In this document: one piece after another, positions 47,303 to 56,960 of the stretch
How the letters are laid out: each line of letters starts with the position of its first letter
Position numbering within the stretch: position 1 is the stretch's first letter
Assembly (NCBI GenBank): GCA_022844045.1
Contig: JALHMM010000020.1
Span: forward strand, 1-64,000
Source of the DNA: Reyranellaceae bacterium
Lineage (GTDB): Bacteria > Pseudomonadota > Alphaproteobacteria > Reyranellales > Reyranellaceae
Direction of reading: 5' to 3'
Length of the DNA: 64,000 nt
Notes under the pieces: generated by a model
The model's input: only the letters and a program-made list of their open reading frames with translations
The model's database searches: none
Told to the model about the DNA's origin: nothing
Program-made: the position numbers and the translations under genes

Positions 47303-48805
47303 TTATTTGAGCTTCAGCCCCTGCACCCGCATCAGCCCGTCGGGAATCAGGCGCAGGCCCTCGAGCTTCGCCGAGTGCCCGAGAATGTTGGTGCGGTGAT
47401 AGAGGTAGATGTACGGACGCTCCGCGAGATAAATCTTCGCGGCTGCCTCGTAGGCGCTCAGCCGCCCCGGCAGGTCGACGCGGCCGCGCGCTTCCTTGAG
47501 GTACTTGTCGACTTCGGCGTTGCAGTACTTGCCACCGTTGAGCGCGCCGTCGCAGGCCTTGAAGCTGTAGATGTTGCCGTCGATGTCGACCCGGCCGCTC
47601 CACAGGATCAACAGACTCTCGAAGTTGCCGGCGACCCAGTCGCGCAGCAGGGTCGCGGTCTCGAACAGCTGCAGCTCCATGTCGAAGCCGGCCTCGCCCA
47701 CCATGCCCTGCAGGATCTCAGCGGCCTGCTTGAACTCCGTCGTATTGGGCACCGACATGTGCACTTTCACGCGGTCGAAGCCGGCTTCCTTGATCAGCGC
47801 CTTGGCCTTGGCCACGTCGCGCTTCGGCACCGGCACGCTGCCGGCATAGAACACGGTGCCCGGCGCCACCGACTGGTTGCCCGGCGTGTAGACGCCGTCG
47901 GACAGAACCTGCACCAGCGCCTGACGATCGATCGCCCAGTCGAGCGCCTCGCGCAGCTTCGCCATCTTGTTGATTGGCGCCTGGGCGCGCGGGCCGTTGG
48001 CGATGTTGAACGAGATATAGACCGCCGACAGGCCCGGTCCGGCGGCGACACGCACGCGTGCGTCGCGCTTGAGATCCGCGACGTCGCTGGGCAGCACCGC
48101 CTCGATCAGGTCCAGGCTATTGGCCTTGAGGTTGTTCAGGCGCACGGTGCTGTCGGGGATCGGTAGATAGACGATGCGGTCGACATGGATGCTCGCGGCG
48201 TCCCAGTAGCCGGCGAACCGCTCCAGCTCGATCCGGTCGAGCGCCACGCGGCGCACGAACTTGAACGGACCGGCGCAAACCGGCGCGTTGCCGAACTTGT
48301 CGCCCAGCGCGGCGATCGCCTTGGGCGACATGATCATGCCGGCGCGATCGGCCAGCGCCGCGACCAGCGGCGCGAAGGGCTCGTTGAGCTGGATGGCCAC
48401 GGTGTCCGGCGCCGACGCCACGATCTCCTTGATCGGGCCCATCTCGGAGCGCCGCGTCGAGCCGGTCATGGCGAGATGGCGCTCGAGCGAGGCCTTCACC
48501 GCGGCGGCGTCCATCTTCTCGCCATCATGGAAGGTCACGCCAGCGCGCAGCTTCATCGTCAATGTGCGCCCGTCGGCCGACCATTCCCACGACGTGGCGA
48601 GCTGCGGCACCAGGTTCAGCTTCTCGTCGATGTCGATCAGCTTGTCGCACAGCGCGGCGAAGACCTGTCGGCCGGCCACCGTGCGCGACAGCGTGGGATC
48701 GAGCGCATCGGGATCGCTGCCGATGCCGATGCGCAAAGTGGTTTGCGCGCCGGCGGGAATCGCCAGGCCCACCAGCATCGCCGCGGCGAGAAACAATCGC
48801 GTCAT
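47303..48805 (-). CDS. ABC transporter substrate-binding protein, family 5
   Basis: A 500-aa periplasmic solute-binding protein of the SBP_bac_5 type with a signal peptide (MTRLFLAAAMLVGLAIPAGAQ). Family features: DPDALDPTLSRTVAGRQVFAALCDKLIDID, FHDGEKMDAAAVKASLERH and LREALDWAIDRQALVQVL. Like the paralogue at 1216-2808, it stands without permease or ATPase genes. It precedes rtcB on the same strand with a 65-bp gap; the two need not be related. The ligand is unknown. Confidence 0.9.
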   Translation of the reverse strand: MTRLFLAAAMLVGLAIPAGAQTTLRIGIGSDPDALDPTLSRTVAGRQVFAALCDKLIDIDEKLNLVPQLATSWEWSADGRTLTMKLRAGVTFHDGEKMDAAAVKASLERHLAMTGSTRRSEMGPIKEIVASAPDTVAIQLNEPFAPLVAALADRAGMIMSPKAIAALGDKFGNAPVCAGPFKFVRRVALDRIELERFAGYWDAASIHVDRIVYLPIPDSTVRLNNLKANSLDLIEAVLPSDVADLKRDARVRVAAGPGLSAVYISFNIANGPRAQAPINKMAKLREALDWAIDRQALVQVLSDGVYTPGNQSVAPGTVFYAGSVPVPKRDVAKAKALIKEAGFDRVKVHMSVPNTTEFKQAAEILQGMVGEAGFDMELQLFETATLLRDWVAGNFESLLILWSGRVDIDGNIYSFKACDGALNGGKYCNAEVDKYLKEARGRVDLPGRLSAYEAAAKIYLAERPYIYLYHRTNILGHSAKLEGLRLIPDGLMRVQGLKLK

Positions 48806-48912
48806 GGTCCACCCCGTCATCGCACCATGCGGAATGATGCAATTTGCCGGCCACTTGCGCGACCCTTATCCTCGCAGGGCTGGGTGAAAACCATCGCGAC
48901 GGAGTCACAGCC

Positions 48913-50082
48913 ATGCAGCCGGTGTTCGATCTGTCCTCGGTGCATCGCTTCAAGCATCCCGGCGCCATCGACGCCGATGGTCACGTGCTGGAGCCGGGCG
49001 ATCTGTGGGACAACTACATCGAGGCGCGCTATCGCGACCGCGCCATGCGCATCAAGCGCGACGCCGATGGGCTGGAGTATCTCGAGATCGGCGGCCAGCC
49101 CTCGAAGATGACGCGCAAGGGCTATCCCGCCACCTTGGGCCGCATGGGCCAGAAGGAGCTCGACGCCTTCAAGCCGCATCCCGACAAGACCTATGCCGCG
49201 AACATGCCATTTGGCGCCTGCGACGCCGATCAGCGCCTGAAGCTGCTCGAGGCCGAAAATCTCGACAAGGCGATCCTCTATCCGACGCTGGGCATCCTCT
49301 GGGAGGCCGAGCTCGACGACGCCGAGCTGTCGCAGGCCTATTGCCGCGCCTACAACCGCTGGATCGCCGATTTCTGCCGCCCATCGAAGGGCCGGCTGGT
49401 GCCGATCGCGCATCTGTCGCTCAGCGACCCCGAAGCCGCGGCGGCCGAGCTGGAACGCGCGGTGAAGGATGGTTGCCGCGGCGCCTTCGTCGTGCCGTTC
49501 ACCTGGACGCGCAAGGCGCATGGCGATCCGGTGCACGATCCGCTCTACGCCAAGGCCTGCGAGCTCGACGTGCCGATCGCCATCCATCCGGCCTTCGAGC
49601 CCTTCCGTCTGCGCGGCCAGCGCTTCGACGACCAGCATCGTATGTCGCTGCTCGCTTCGGTGTCGGCGGCCAATGGCGTGCGCGAGGCCTTCACCACTTT
49701 CTTCCAGTTCGCGACCTTCGATCGCTTTCCAAAGCTCAAGCTGATCATCCTCGAATCGGGCGCGGGCTGGATCGGCTACTGGCTCGACCGCCTCGACGGC
49801 GTGGTCACCTCGACCTACATCGGCGGCCGCGCGCCGTTGAAGCATAAGCCCAGCGAGTACTTCGGCCGCCAGGTCTGGATCTCGGCCGATCCCGACGAGC
49901 GCACCATCCCCGCGCTGCTCGACCTCTACGGCACCGACCGCTTCTTCTGGGCCAGCGACTATCCGCATCCCGACCACACCGGCGACTATCTCGCCGAGCT
50001 CGAGCACATGGTCGACGCCATGCCTCTCGCCGCGCGCCCGCGCATCCTCGGCGACAACGCCCGCGCCGCGTTCGGCATTTGA
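48913..50082 (+). CDS. Amidohydrolase family 2 protein
   Basis: A 389-aa TIM-barrel metal-dependent hydrolase/decarboxylase. The N-terminal DADGHVLEP provides the first metal-site residues, AIHPAFEP the central His, and WASDYPHPD the distal Asp. Proteins of this kind include ACMSD-like decarboxylases and 2,3-dihydroxybenzoate-type decarboxylases; the exact reaction is not clear. Its stop codon overlaps the TTG start of the following oxidoreductase, implying a two-gene operon. Confidence 0.88.
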   Translation: MQPVFDLSSVHRFKHPGAIDADGHVLEPGDLWDNYIEARYRDRAMRIKRDADGLEYLEIGGQPSKMTRKGYPATLGRMGQKELDAFKPHPDKTYAANMPFGACDADQRLKLLEAENLDKAILYPTLGILWEAELDDAELSQAYCRAYNRWIADFCRPSKGRLVPIAHLSLSDPEAAAAELERAVKDGCRGAFVVPFTWTRKAHGDPVHDPLYAKACELDVPIAIHPAFEPFRLRGQRFDDQHRMSLLASVSAANGVREAFTTFFQFATFDRFPKLKLIILESGAGWIGYWLDRLDGVVTSTYIGGRAPLKHKPSEYFGRQVWISADPDERTIPALLDLYGTDRFFWASDYPHPDHTGDYLAELEHMVDAMPLAARPRILGDNARAAFGI

Positions 50083-51107
50083 CCGGGACGCGCATCCTGC
50101 AGGTCGGCTACGGCACCTTTGGTGCGCAGCATGCGCGCGCCTGGGCGGCGCTGGAGCACGAGGCCGCGCTGACCATCGCCGACTCCTCGCCGGTGGCGCG
50201 CGAGGCCGCGGCGAAGGCGCACCCGACGGCGCGTGTCGTCGCCGATTGGCGAGATGCCCTAGGTGATTGCGACGCACTCGACATCGCGGCGCCCAGCGAT
50301 CTGCATCACGCGATCGCCATGGCGGCGCTGGAGGCCGGCCGCGACCTCTTCATCGAGAAGCCGATGGCGATGAACGCCGCGCAGGCGCGGGAGATCGCCG
50401 AACGCGCCGCCGCGCGCCAACGCGTCGTGCAGGTCGGCTACCTGCTGCGCATCCATCCCGCGGCGCGGGCGTTGCGCGAGCACGTGCGGGCATCGGGGGT
50501 CGGCGCGTTATCGATGATCGTGGCGGAGTTCATCAGCCTGAAGCGCCCGCGGCGCGACGCCGGCGTCGTGCTCAACGACGCGGTGCACGTGCTCGACCTG
50601 ATGTGCTGGATTGTCGGCCGGTTGCCCGACGAGGTGTCGGCGACCCTGGTCGAACGGCTGGGCCGCGGCTTCGAGGACATCGCCACTATCACACTGAACT
50701 GGCGCGACGGGCCGGTGGCGCGGGTCGACGCCTCGTGCATCGTGCCGGGCGAGCACGCCGATGAATTCGCGCGCGGCGCATTCTCGCGCAAGCGGCTCAC
50801 CATCACCGGCGACCAGGGACAGGCCTCGGTCGACTTCATGCTCGATGCGCTCTCGACTCGCAGATGCCTGCTGATGCCGCGGGATGACGGCAGCTGGATG
50901 CCGCTCTACGAGGAACCGCAGCGGCGCGGGTTCATGCCCCTGTCGCCGATCCAGGGCATGGCGGCACAGTTCGCGATCTTCCTCGACGCGATTGGCCGGC
51001 GGGTGCAGCCGGAGGCGAATGCCAGGTCGGGCGTGGCGATGGCGGTGTTGGCGGACGCGATCTTCGAGGCGGCGCGGACCAAGCGGACCGTTGTCATTCC
51101 GAGATGA
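50079..51107 (+). CDS. Gfo/Idh/MocA family oxidoreductase
   Basis: A 342-aa NAD(P)-dependent oxidoreductase. The Rossmann motif is LQVGYGTFGAQHARAW, the family signature EKP is in DLFIEKPMAMNAAQA, and the C-terminal dehydrogenase domain includes GVVLNDAVHVLDLMCWIVG. It uses a TTG start overlapping the upstream TGA (TTGA), so translation is coupled to the amidohydrolase. Substrate unknown; a sugar, inositol or similar polyol derivative is usual for the family. Confidence 0.88.
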   Translation: MTGTRILQVGYGTFGAQHARAWAALEHEAALTIADSSPVAREAAAKAHPTARVVADWRDALGDCDALDIAAPSDLHHAIAMAALEAGRDLFIEKPMAMNAAQAREIAERAAARQRVVQVGYLLRIHPAARALREHVRASGVGALSMIVAEFISLKRPRRDAGVVLNDAVHVLDLMCWIVGRLPDEVSATLVERLGRGFEDIATITLNWRDGPVARVDASCIVPGEHADEFARGAFSRKRLTITGDQGQASVDFMLDALSTRRCLLMPRDDGSWMPLYEEPQRRGFMPLSPIQGMAAQFAIFLDAIGRRVQPEANARSGVAMAVLADAIFEAARTKRTVVIPR

Positions 51108-51134
51108 CGGCTCGGGCGTTGCGCGCTCTCGCTG

Positions 51135-51512
51135 TCACTTCTGCGCTTCCAGATACTCGATGATCGCCTTGCGCTCGTCCGGCTTCTTCACGCCGACGAA
51201 GGCCATGGTGGTGCCCTTGATCACGTCGCGCGGGTTGGCGAGGTAAGGATCCAGCGTCTCGGCGCTCCAGACGATGCCGGAGTTCTTGTTGGCCTCGGAG
51301 TAGCGGAAGCCCTCGATCGTGCCAGCCTTGCGGCCGATCAGGCCGAACAGGTTGGGACCCTGCAGGCGGCGCGTGCTGTCCTTCTCGGCGACGTGGCAGA
51401 TGCCGCAATGGCGCTTGAACAGACGTTCGCCGGCGCCGACGTCCTGCGCCTGCACGGACGACGCGACGAGAGCCGCGATCACGCCTGCGACAGCCGGCCC
51501 GAGCCATTTCAT
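51135..51512 (-). CDS. Class I c-type cytochrome, end of the sox operon
   Basis: A 125-aa periplasmic monoheme cytochrome resembling cytochrome c2/c550. After a signal peptide (MKWLGPAVAGVIAALVASSVQAQ) it has the heme site CGICH and an axial Met in KGTTMAFVG. GGAGGGCGTCGC precedes the ATG. It is the last gene on the Sox strand, 79 bases after soxF, and probably carries electrons from the Sox enzymes to a terminal oxidase. Confidence 0.88.
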   Translation of the reverse strand: MKWLGPAVAGVIAALVASSVQAQDVGAGERLFKRHCGICHVAEKDSTRRLQGPNLFGLIGRKAGTIEGFRYSEANKNSGIVWSAETLDPYLANPRDVIKGTTMAFVGVKKPDERKAIIEYLEAQK

Positions 51513-51591
51513 GCGACGCCCTCCTGTGAAACCATCAGGAGATATGGGCCGCGGCGCGCGACAACGCCATGCGCGCCGCCGCCGCACCCGG

Positions 51592-52869
51592 TCAGCCCCA
51601 GGTATCCGCCGTGATCGCCTGATACCAGGCGCGGGTGTACTCGGCCTCCAGCTTGCGCTCGTTCATGGTCGGTGTGCGCACGCTGACGCCGCCAGCGTTC
51701 GGCGTGGCGACGATGCCGCGATCGGTCGTCGCCTGGAAGACGTCGGTGACCGATATGCCGTAATCCGGGTGAACCAGGCTGTAGCAGATGTTCAGCAGCG
51801 CCGGCGCGCCCGGGGGCTTGCCGTCCAACGCGGCGACGATGGCGGCCGCGACGACCTTGGCCTGGATGTTGGCCGAGGAACCCGACTTCGGCATGGCGCC
51901 GGCGATCGCGGCGTCGCCGATCACGTAGACATGCTCGGCCTTGCGCGAGGCGAAGGTCTGCGGATCGACGGCGCACCAGCCGCGTTCGTCGGCCAGCCCG
52001 CCATCGATGGCGATGCGCCCGGCGGTCTGCGGCGGAATGACGTTGATCACCGCGCCCTTCTCGCTGCCGAAGCCCGACTTCACCGTCATGGTCGCGGCAT
52101 CGACGCTCTCGACCTTGCCGCCGTCCTTGCCGGCGATCCAGGTGATCATGCCGGGATACTCCGACTCCCACGCCGCCTGGAACAGACCCTGCTTGGAGAA
52201 CGCGTCCTTGGCGTCGAGGATCAGGATCTTCGACTTCGGTTTGTGGTTCTTGAAGTACCAGGCGATCGTGCTGACGCGCTCGTACGGGCCGGGCGGGCAG
52301 CGGAACGGGTTGGGTGGCGAGACCATGATGAACGTGCCGCCATCCGGCATCGCCTCGAGCTGGCTGCGCAGCAAGGTGGTCTGTGGCCCTGCCTTCCAGG
52401 CATGCGGCAGCTTCTCGGACACCGCCTCGTCATAGCCCGGCACGCCCTTGTGGTTGAGCTCGACGCCCGGCGAGACGACCAGCTTGTCGTAGGCGATTCG
52501 GTTGCCGCTTGTGAGTCGCAGCAGGCGGCCCGACGCATCGATGCCGGCGGCCTCGCCTTTGGTGACCCTCACCCCGAGCTTGGTCAGCGCGTCGAAGGTC
52601 TGGACGTTCTCCTCGATCTTGCGGAAGCCGCCCAGCACGTAGTTCGAGAACGGGCAGGTGATGTAGCGATCATCGCGCTCGACCAGCGTGACGTCGAGCT
52701 TGGCATTGGCGAGCTTGAGGTACTTCGCGGCGGTGGCGCCGCCGAAGCCGCCGCCGACCACCACGACCTTGCCGGCGACGCCCTGCGCGATGGCGGGCGC
52801 ACCCAGCAGCGAGACGGCGGCGCCCGAGGCGGCGGCCGACTTCAGGAAACGACGACGTGTCGTGCGCAT
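51592..52869 (-). CDS. soxF: Sulfide dehydrogenase flavoprotein subunit (FccB/SoxF)
   Basis: A 425-aa Tat-exported FAD protein (TTRRRFLKSAAASGAAVSLLG). FAD is bound through VVVVGGGFGGATAAKYL; redox-active cysteines expected in flavocytochrome c sulfide dehydrogenase are seen in ITCPFSNYVLGG and in LLNICYSLVHPDYG. With the small cytochrome encoded 9 bp upstream it should form a flavocytochrome that oxidises sulfide or reactivates the Sox carrier SoxY. Confidence 0.92.
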   Translation of the reverse strand: MRTTRRRFLKSAAASGAAVSLLGAPAIAQGVAGKVVVVGGGFGGATAAKYLKLANAKLDVTLVERDDRYITCPFSNYVLGGFRKIEENVQTFDALTKLGVRVTKGEAAGIDASGRLLRLTSGNRIAYDKLVVSPGVELNHKGVPGYDEAVSEKLPHAWKAGPQTTLLRSQLEAMPDGGTFIMVSPPNPFRCPPGPYERVSTIAWYFKNHKPKSKILILDAKDAFSKQGLFQAAWESEYPGMITWIAGKDGGKVESVDAATMTVKSGFGSEKGAVINVIPPQTAGRIAIDGGLADERGWCAVDPQTFASRKAEHVYVIGDAAIAGAMPKSGSSANIQAKVVAAAIVAALDGKPPGAPALLNICYSLVHPDYGISVTDVFQATTDRGIVATPNAGGVSVRTPTMNERKLEAEYTRAWYQAITADTWG

Positions 52870-52878
52870 GGTGGCCTC

Positions 52879-53172
52879 CTACTTCTGCGCCGCGAGATAC
52901 TCGGCGATCAGCGCGAGCTGCTCGTCGGTGTATCCCTTGGCGATGCGGTTCATGATCGTGCCGGGTCGCTTGTCGGCCTTGAAGTCGGCCATCTGACGCG
53001 CGAGGTGATCCTTGGGCAGGCCGGCCAGCGCCACGATCTGGCCCGCGCCCTTGGCGCCCGGCCCGTGGCAAACGTAGCAGGTCTGCGCCATGGCCTGACC
53101 CGTTTGGGCCATGGCCGGTGCGACGCCAAACAGAACAAGCGCGGTGGCAAGAGCCGCCCTGCTGAGAACCAT
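52879..53172 (-). CDS. soxE: Small c-type cytochrome, partner of SoxF (FccA/SoxE-like)
   Basis: A 97-aa monoheme cytochrome with a signal peptide (MVLSRAALATALVLFGVAPAMAQ) and a CYVCHGPGAKG heme site; an axial Met is likely in RPGTIMNRIAKGYT. Paracoccus SoxE is a larger diheme protein, so this is the short version and the symbol is given by position. It lies 9 bp ahead of soxF, as expected for the cytochrome subunit of flavocytochrome c. Confidence 0.8.
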   Translation of the reverse strand: MVLSRAALATALVLFGVAPAMAQTGQAMAQTCYVCHGPGAKGAGQIVALAGLPKDHLARQMADFKADKRPGTIMNRIAKGYTDEQLALIAEYLAAQK

Positions 53173-53237
53173 AGTTTCCCCCTGCTTCATCGGCGCGCCC
53201 ACGAGGCGCGGACGACCTGCATTGTAGATGCTCGCGT

Positions 53238-53924
53238 TTACTTTTGTCGCCGGTTGTCAGGCGTCACCCCCAGGCGTTGTGCCAGGTCGCTGGTGATCTT
53301 TGGCGGCTCTTTCCGGCAGTTGCTCATGCACGGCTCGCCCGCAGGAACGTCCGGGCGAGGATCAGCCTGAACGAAGCCGTCGCGGTTGGGCATGCGGATC
53401 GCCTTCAGTGTAGCGGCGTCGAGCGTGGCATCGGCGGGCAGCAGGTCATTGATGTTCAGCAGATAGGCGACGATGGCATAGGTGTCGTCATCGCTCAGCG
53501 ACTGTGGTGCGGCGAACGGCATCGTTCGCCGCACATAGTCGAAGATGCCGGGCGCGTAGGGCCAATAGCTGGCAACGGTCTTGCGCGGATCGTCGGACTT
53601 CAGGGTCTTCTCACCGCCGATCAACTCCGGCCAGCGCCCATTGCCTTCGCCGAACTCGCCATGACAGGAGGCGCATTGCTCCTGGTAAAGCTTCTCGCCC
53701 ACCGCGACCGTGCCCTTGCCCGGCGGCAAGCCCAAACCGTCATCGGCGCGCACGTCGATGTCCCAACCCTTGATTTCGATGGCCGTGGCGGCGCGGCCGA
53801 TGCCGAAGCGCTGCGGTCCGCGATCCTGCGCGGCCGCGTCGCTGACGATAGCGCCGCCCAGGACTGTCAGCAGGGTGACGGCGACGATCGCGGCCCGCGG
53901 ACGGCGCTCAGATGATCTGAACAT
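53238..53924 (-). CDS. soxD: SoxD-like c-type cytochrome, one heme
   Basis: A 228-aa periplasmic cytochrome next to soxC. A signal peptide (MFRSSERRPRAAIVAVTLLTVLGG...AAAQ) is followed by RFGIGRAATAIEIKGWDIDVRADDGLGLPPGKG and a CASCHGEFGEG heme site with a candidate axial Met in RTMPFAAPQSL. The Paracoccus SoxD is about 380 residues and diheme; here only one CxxCH exists and the second cytochrome domain is missing. The C-terminal GEPCMSNCRKEPP is not a heme site. It overlaps soxC by 17 bases. Confidence 0.85.
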   Translation of the reverse strand: MFRSSERRPRAAIVAVTLLTVLGGAIVSDAAAQDRGPQRFGIGRAATAIEIKGWDIDVRADDGLGLPPGKGTVAVGEKLYQEQCASCHGEFGEGNGRWPELIGGEKTLKSDDPRKTVASYWPYAPGIFDYVRRTMPFAAPQSLSDDDTYAIVAYLLNINDLLPADATLDAATLKAIRMPNRDGFVQADPRPDVPAGEPCMSNCRKEPPKITSDLAQRLGVTPDNRRQK

Positions 53925-55188
53925 TGTTGACCGTACCATCGGCGTTCAAGCGCCAGGTGTGGATGGAATTCTTGTGGTAGATCGAGTTCACGCCACGCGC
54001 CTTGCGCAGCTGCTCGATCGTCGGCTGCACGTAGCCGGTCTCATCGATGGCACGCGCCTGCAACAGCGCCGGCGCGCCATCCCAGGTCCACGGCAGGCGA
54101 AAACGGGTCAAGGCTTTCGAAAGCACCGGCTCCTGCAGCTCGGCCGTGCGCCAGTTATCCCCGCCATCGGTCGACACATCGACGCGCCGAATCTTGCCGT
54201 GCCCGGACCAGGCGATGCCCCTGATTTCATGGAAGCCCTTGCCGTGCTTCACCGGCTTTTCGGGACAGGGCGACGTGATCACCGAATTCGCCTCCATGAG
54301 GAAGGTGAACTGCCGCGCCTTTCCGTCAGGCATCAGGTCCGTGTACTTCGAGGTCTCCTCGCGATGGTGCCAGGGGCGGTCGCCGAGTTTGACGCGACGC
54401 AGCCACTTGATGTTCACGTTGCCTTCCCAGCCCGGCACCATCAGCCGCAACGGGTAGCCGTTCTCCGGCCGGATGCGCTCGCCGTTCTGCGCGTAACACA
54501 CGAGGCAGTCGTCGAGCGCCTTCTCGAGTGGAATCGAGCGGGTCATCGCCGCAGCATCGGCACCCTCAGCGAGCAGCCACTTCGCTGTCGGCAACACGCC
54601 CGCCTCGGCCAACAGCGTCGACAGCTTCACGCCGGTCCACTCGCAGCAGTGGACCATGCCGTGGGTGAACTGGACGCCATCCATCTGCGCGCCTTTCCAC
54701 TCCATGCCACCATTGGCCGGGCACTCGAGGAAGTAAACGCGGCTCACCGACGGGAAGCGCAGGATGTCGTCCATGGTGAACAGCAATGGTCGCTCGACCA
54801 TGCCGTGGATCATCAGCCGGTGCTGATCCGGGTCGATCTCCGGCACACCGCCGTGATGCCGCTCGAAGCACAGCCCGCTGGGCGTGATGATGCCCTCAAG
54901 GGCGTGCAGCGGCGTGAAGTTGATCGAGGACTGTTCGGTTGCCGTCAACCACTCGACGCTGCGGCGCACCACCGCCTTCTCGAACGGCGACGGCGCGCCA
55001 TAGGGCGACGCCGTGACGCCCGGCCCCAGGCTGCGCGTCCATTCCGGCACGTTGGGCGGCAGGTTCTCCTCGCCCTTGGCCAGGGCCCGCACCGGCGACA
55101 TGCCGCCGGCAAGCGCTGCGCCGCCAACAAGACCGGCGCGCGCGAGAAAGCGCCGCCTGCCGTCGCCACTAGTCGTCCGTCGGCTCAT
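53908..55188 (-). CDS. soxC: Sulfane dehydrogenase SoxC, molybdopterin subunit
   Basis: A 426-aa molybdoenzyme of the sulfite oxidase family that, with SoxD, oxidises the sulfane sulfur on SoxY without releasing it. The Tat signal GRRRFLARAGLVGGAALAGG is followed by the Mo-cofactor domain; the molybdenum-ligating Cys is in VYFLECPANGGMEW. ENGYPLRLMVPGWEGNVNIKWLRRV and the dimerisation domain with VDVSTDGGDNWRTAEL follow. The ATG at 55188 is chosen for the signal; a GTG at 55206 is an alternative. Confidence 0.93.
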   Translation of the reverse strand: MSRRTTSGDGRRRFLARAGLVGGAALAGGMSPVRALAKGEENLPPNVPEWTRSLGPGVTASPYGAPSPFEKAVVRRSVEWLTATEQSSINFTPLHALEGIITPSGLCFERHHGGVPEIDPDQHRLMIHGMVERPLLFTMDDILRFPSVSRVYFLECPANGGMEWKGAQMDGVQFTHGMVHCCEWTGVKLSTLLAEAGVLPTAKWLLAEGADAAAMTRSIPLEKALDDCLVCYAQNGERIRPENGYPLRLMVPGWEGNVNIKWLRRVKLGDRPWHHREETSKYTDLMPDGKARQFTFLMEANSVITSPCPEKPVKHGKGFHEIRGIAWSGHGKIRRVDVSTDGGDNWRTAELQEPVLSKALTRFRLPWTWDGAPALLQARAIDETGYVQPTIEQLRKARGVNSIYHKNSIHTWRLNADGTVNNVQII

Positions 55189-55221
55189 CGATCGTAGCCT
55201 TTCCACACACCTCGTTGCGCC

Positions 55222-56928
55222 TCAGCCCATCACGCCGCGCGGATCCGCGCCTTTCACCTTCACGTGGCGGTTGTCCTCCACGCGCACGCTGCGAACGGAC
55301 CGGAGATATGCCGACACCACATCCGCGACTGCCGGTCCCTGCGTGCCCTCGTTCACCGAGGCCCAGCCACTCACGACATAGTTCGCCCCGGGATCGACCG
55401 GCTTGCCGGTCCGCAGCACCGTCATGTCAGAGATCCGTCGACCCATCGGCGCACCAACGTCAATGGCATAACCCAGCCCGCCCACCCGGACCATGTCGCC
55501 ACCCTGCTGGTAGTAGGGATCGGGGTTGAACAGGTTATCGGCGACGTCCTCGAGAATGTCGCGCAGGAACGATCCCTTCATCTCCGTGCGATAGGCCGCC
55601 GGGTAGGTGATCGAGGTCTGGTTGTGAACGTCCTCGGTCGTGATGTCCTGTCCGGGCAGCAGCGTGGCGCCCCAACGGAAGCCGGGCGACAGTGCGATCT
55701 CCGCATCGCGCTCGCGCAGCAGCGCCTGGCAGATCACGTCGTCGAAGGTCCCGTTGAAGTTGCCGCGGCGGTACAGCAGCGACTCGGTGCGCGCCAGCAC
55801 GGTCGACAAAGTGGCCTCATGCGGCGCGCGGATGTCCTTCACCAGCGCGGCCATCTCGGGATCGGGCCTGATGGCGTCGGCGAAGATCGGCATCAGGCGG
55901 AAGCGGAACGCCTTCACCTTGCGATCCCGAACGTCGAGATCGAGCCGGGAGAGGAACTTGCCGTGGCTGCCGGACGCCACCAGCAGTGTGTCTGCCACCC
56001 GTACCGCAGCCGGCAGCGCATCGTGCGTGTGACCGGTGAGAATCACGTCGATGCCGCTCACCCGCGACGCCAGTTTGCGATCGACATCGAAGCCGTTGTG
56101 GCTCAACAGGACGACCAGATCGACGCCCTTTCCGCGCAGGGCTTCGACACGCGCGCGAACCTTGTCCTCCTCGATCCCGAACGACCAATCGGGAATCAAC
56201 CACCGCGGATTGGCCACCGGCGTGTAGGGAAAGGCCTGGCCGATCAGACCGATGCGCAGGCCGCCGCGCTCGACGATGGTCTCACCGTCGAATACCGGAT
56301 CGCCGAAGCCCGTGTCCTTGACATTGCCCGCGAGGAACGGAAACCCGAGCTGATCCACCAGTTCCTTCACGCGCTCGGCACCGTAGGTGAACTCCCAGTG
56401 CCCGGTCATGCCCTCGACACCGAGCGCCTTCGCCACGCGCACCATGTCGGCGCCGTTGGTGACGGCCGAGGTGTACGAACCCTGCCATGTGTCACCGCCA
56501 TCCAGCAGCAGCACGCGGCCGGGCCGCTCCGCGCGGATGGCCTTGACCAGCGTCGTCATGCGATCGACGCCGCCGATTTTCCCGTAGCCCTGCGCCAGAG
56601 CGGCGAAATCGCCAGCCGTCAGCGCGTGCGCCTCGGCTGAACCGGCGGCGACGCCGAAGGTTTGCAGCAGATGAGGGCCGACCAGATGCGGCGGCAGGCC
56701 CGCGACCTCGCCCACGCCAATATTCACCGATGGCTCACGGAAGTGCAGCGGCACGAGCTGCGCATGCATGTCGCTAAAGTGCAGCAGCGTCACCTGTCCC
56801 AGCGGCTCGAAGCGCAGGATCTCATCCTGGGTCAGCCGCTGTTGGGCCACAGCGCGCGTCATGGGCCCGGCGACGCCCAGCGCCGCTGTCGCCACCCCAA
56901 GCTGGACGAGGTCTCGCCGGGTCAGCAT
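55222..56928 (-). CDS. soxB: Thiosulfohydrolase SoxB
   Basis: A 568-aa dimanganese hydrolase that removes the terminal sulfone of SoxY-bound S-sulfonate as sulfate. The metallophosphatase motifs are LLHFSDMHAQLVP, LDGGDTWQGS, LSHNGFDVD and GHTHDALP. The SoxB-specific GGVDRMTTL and NFNGTFDDVICQ are also present. It is exported by a Tat signal (LTRRDLVQLGVATAALG). It lies 32 bp after soxZ and 33 bp before soxC in one operon. Confidence 0.95.
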   Translation of the reverse strand: MLTRRDLVQLGVATAALGVAGPMTRAVAQQRLTQDEILRFEPLGQVTLLHFSDMHAQLVPLHFREPSVNIGVGEVAGLPPHLVGPHLLQTFGVAAGSAEAHALTAGDFAALAQGYGKIGGVDRMTTLVKAIRAERPGRVLLLDGGDTWQGSYTSAVTNGADMVRVAKALGVEGMTGHWEFTYGAERVKELVDQLGFPFLAGNVKDTGFGDPVFDGETIVERGGLRIGLIGQAFPYTPVANPRWLIPDWSFGIEEDKVRARVEALRGKGVDLVVLLSHNGFDVDRKLASRVSGIDVILTGHTHDALPAAVRVADTLLVASGSHGKFLSRLDLDVRDRKVKAFRFRLMPIFADAIRPDPEMAALVKDIRAPHEATLSTVLARTESLLYRRGNFNGTFDDVICQALLRERDAEIALSPGFRWGATLLPGQDITTEDVHNQTSITYPAAYRTEMKGSFLRDILEDVADNLFNPDPYYQQGGDMVRVGGLGYAIDVGAPMGRRISDMTVLRTGKPVDPGANYVVSGWASVNEGTQGPAVADVVSAYLRSVRSVRVEDNRHVKVKGADPRGVMG

Positions 56929-56960
56929 GCGCTCCTCCGTCGCGCCGTGCGGTCCCGGAT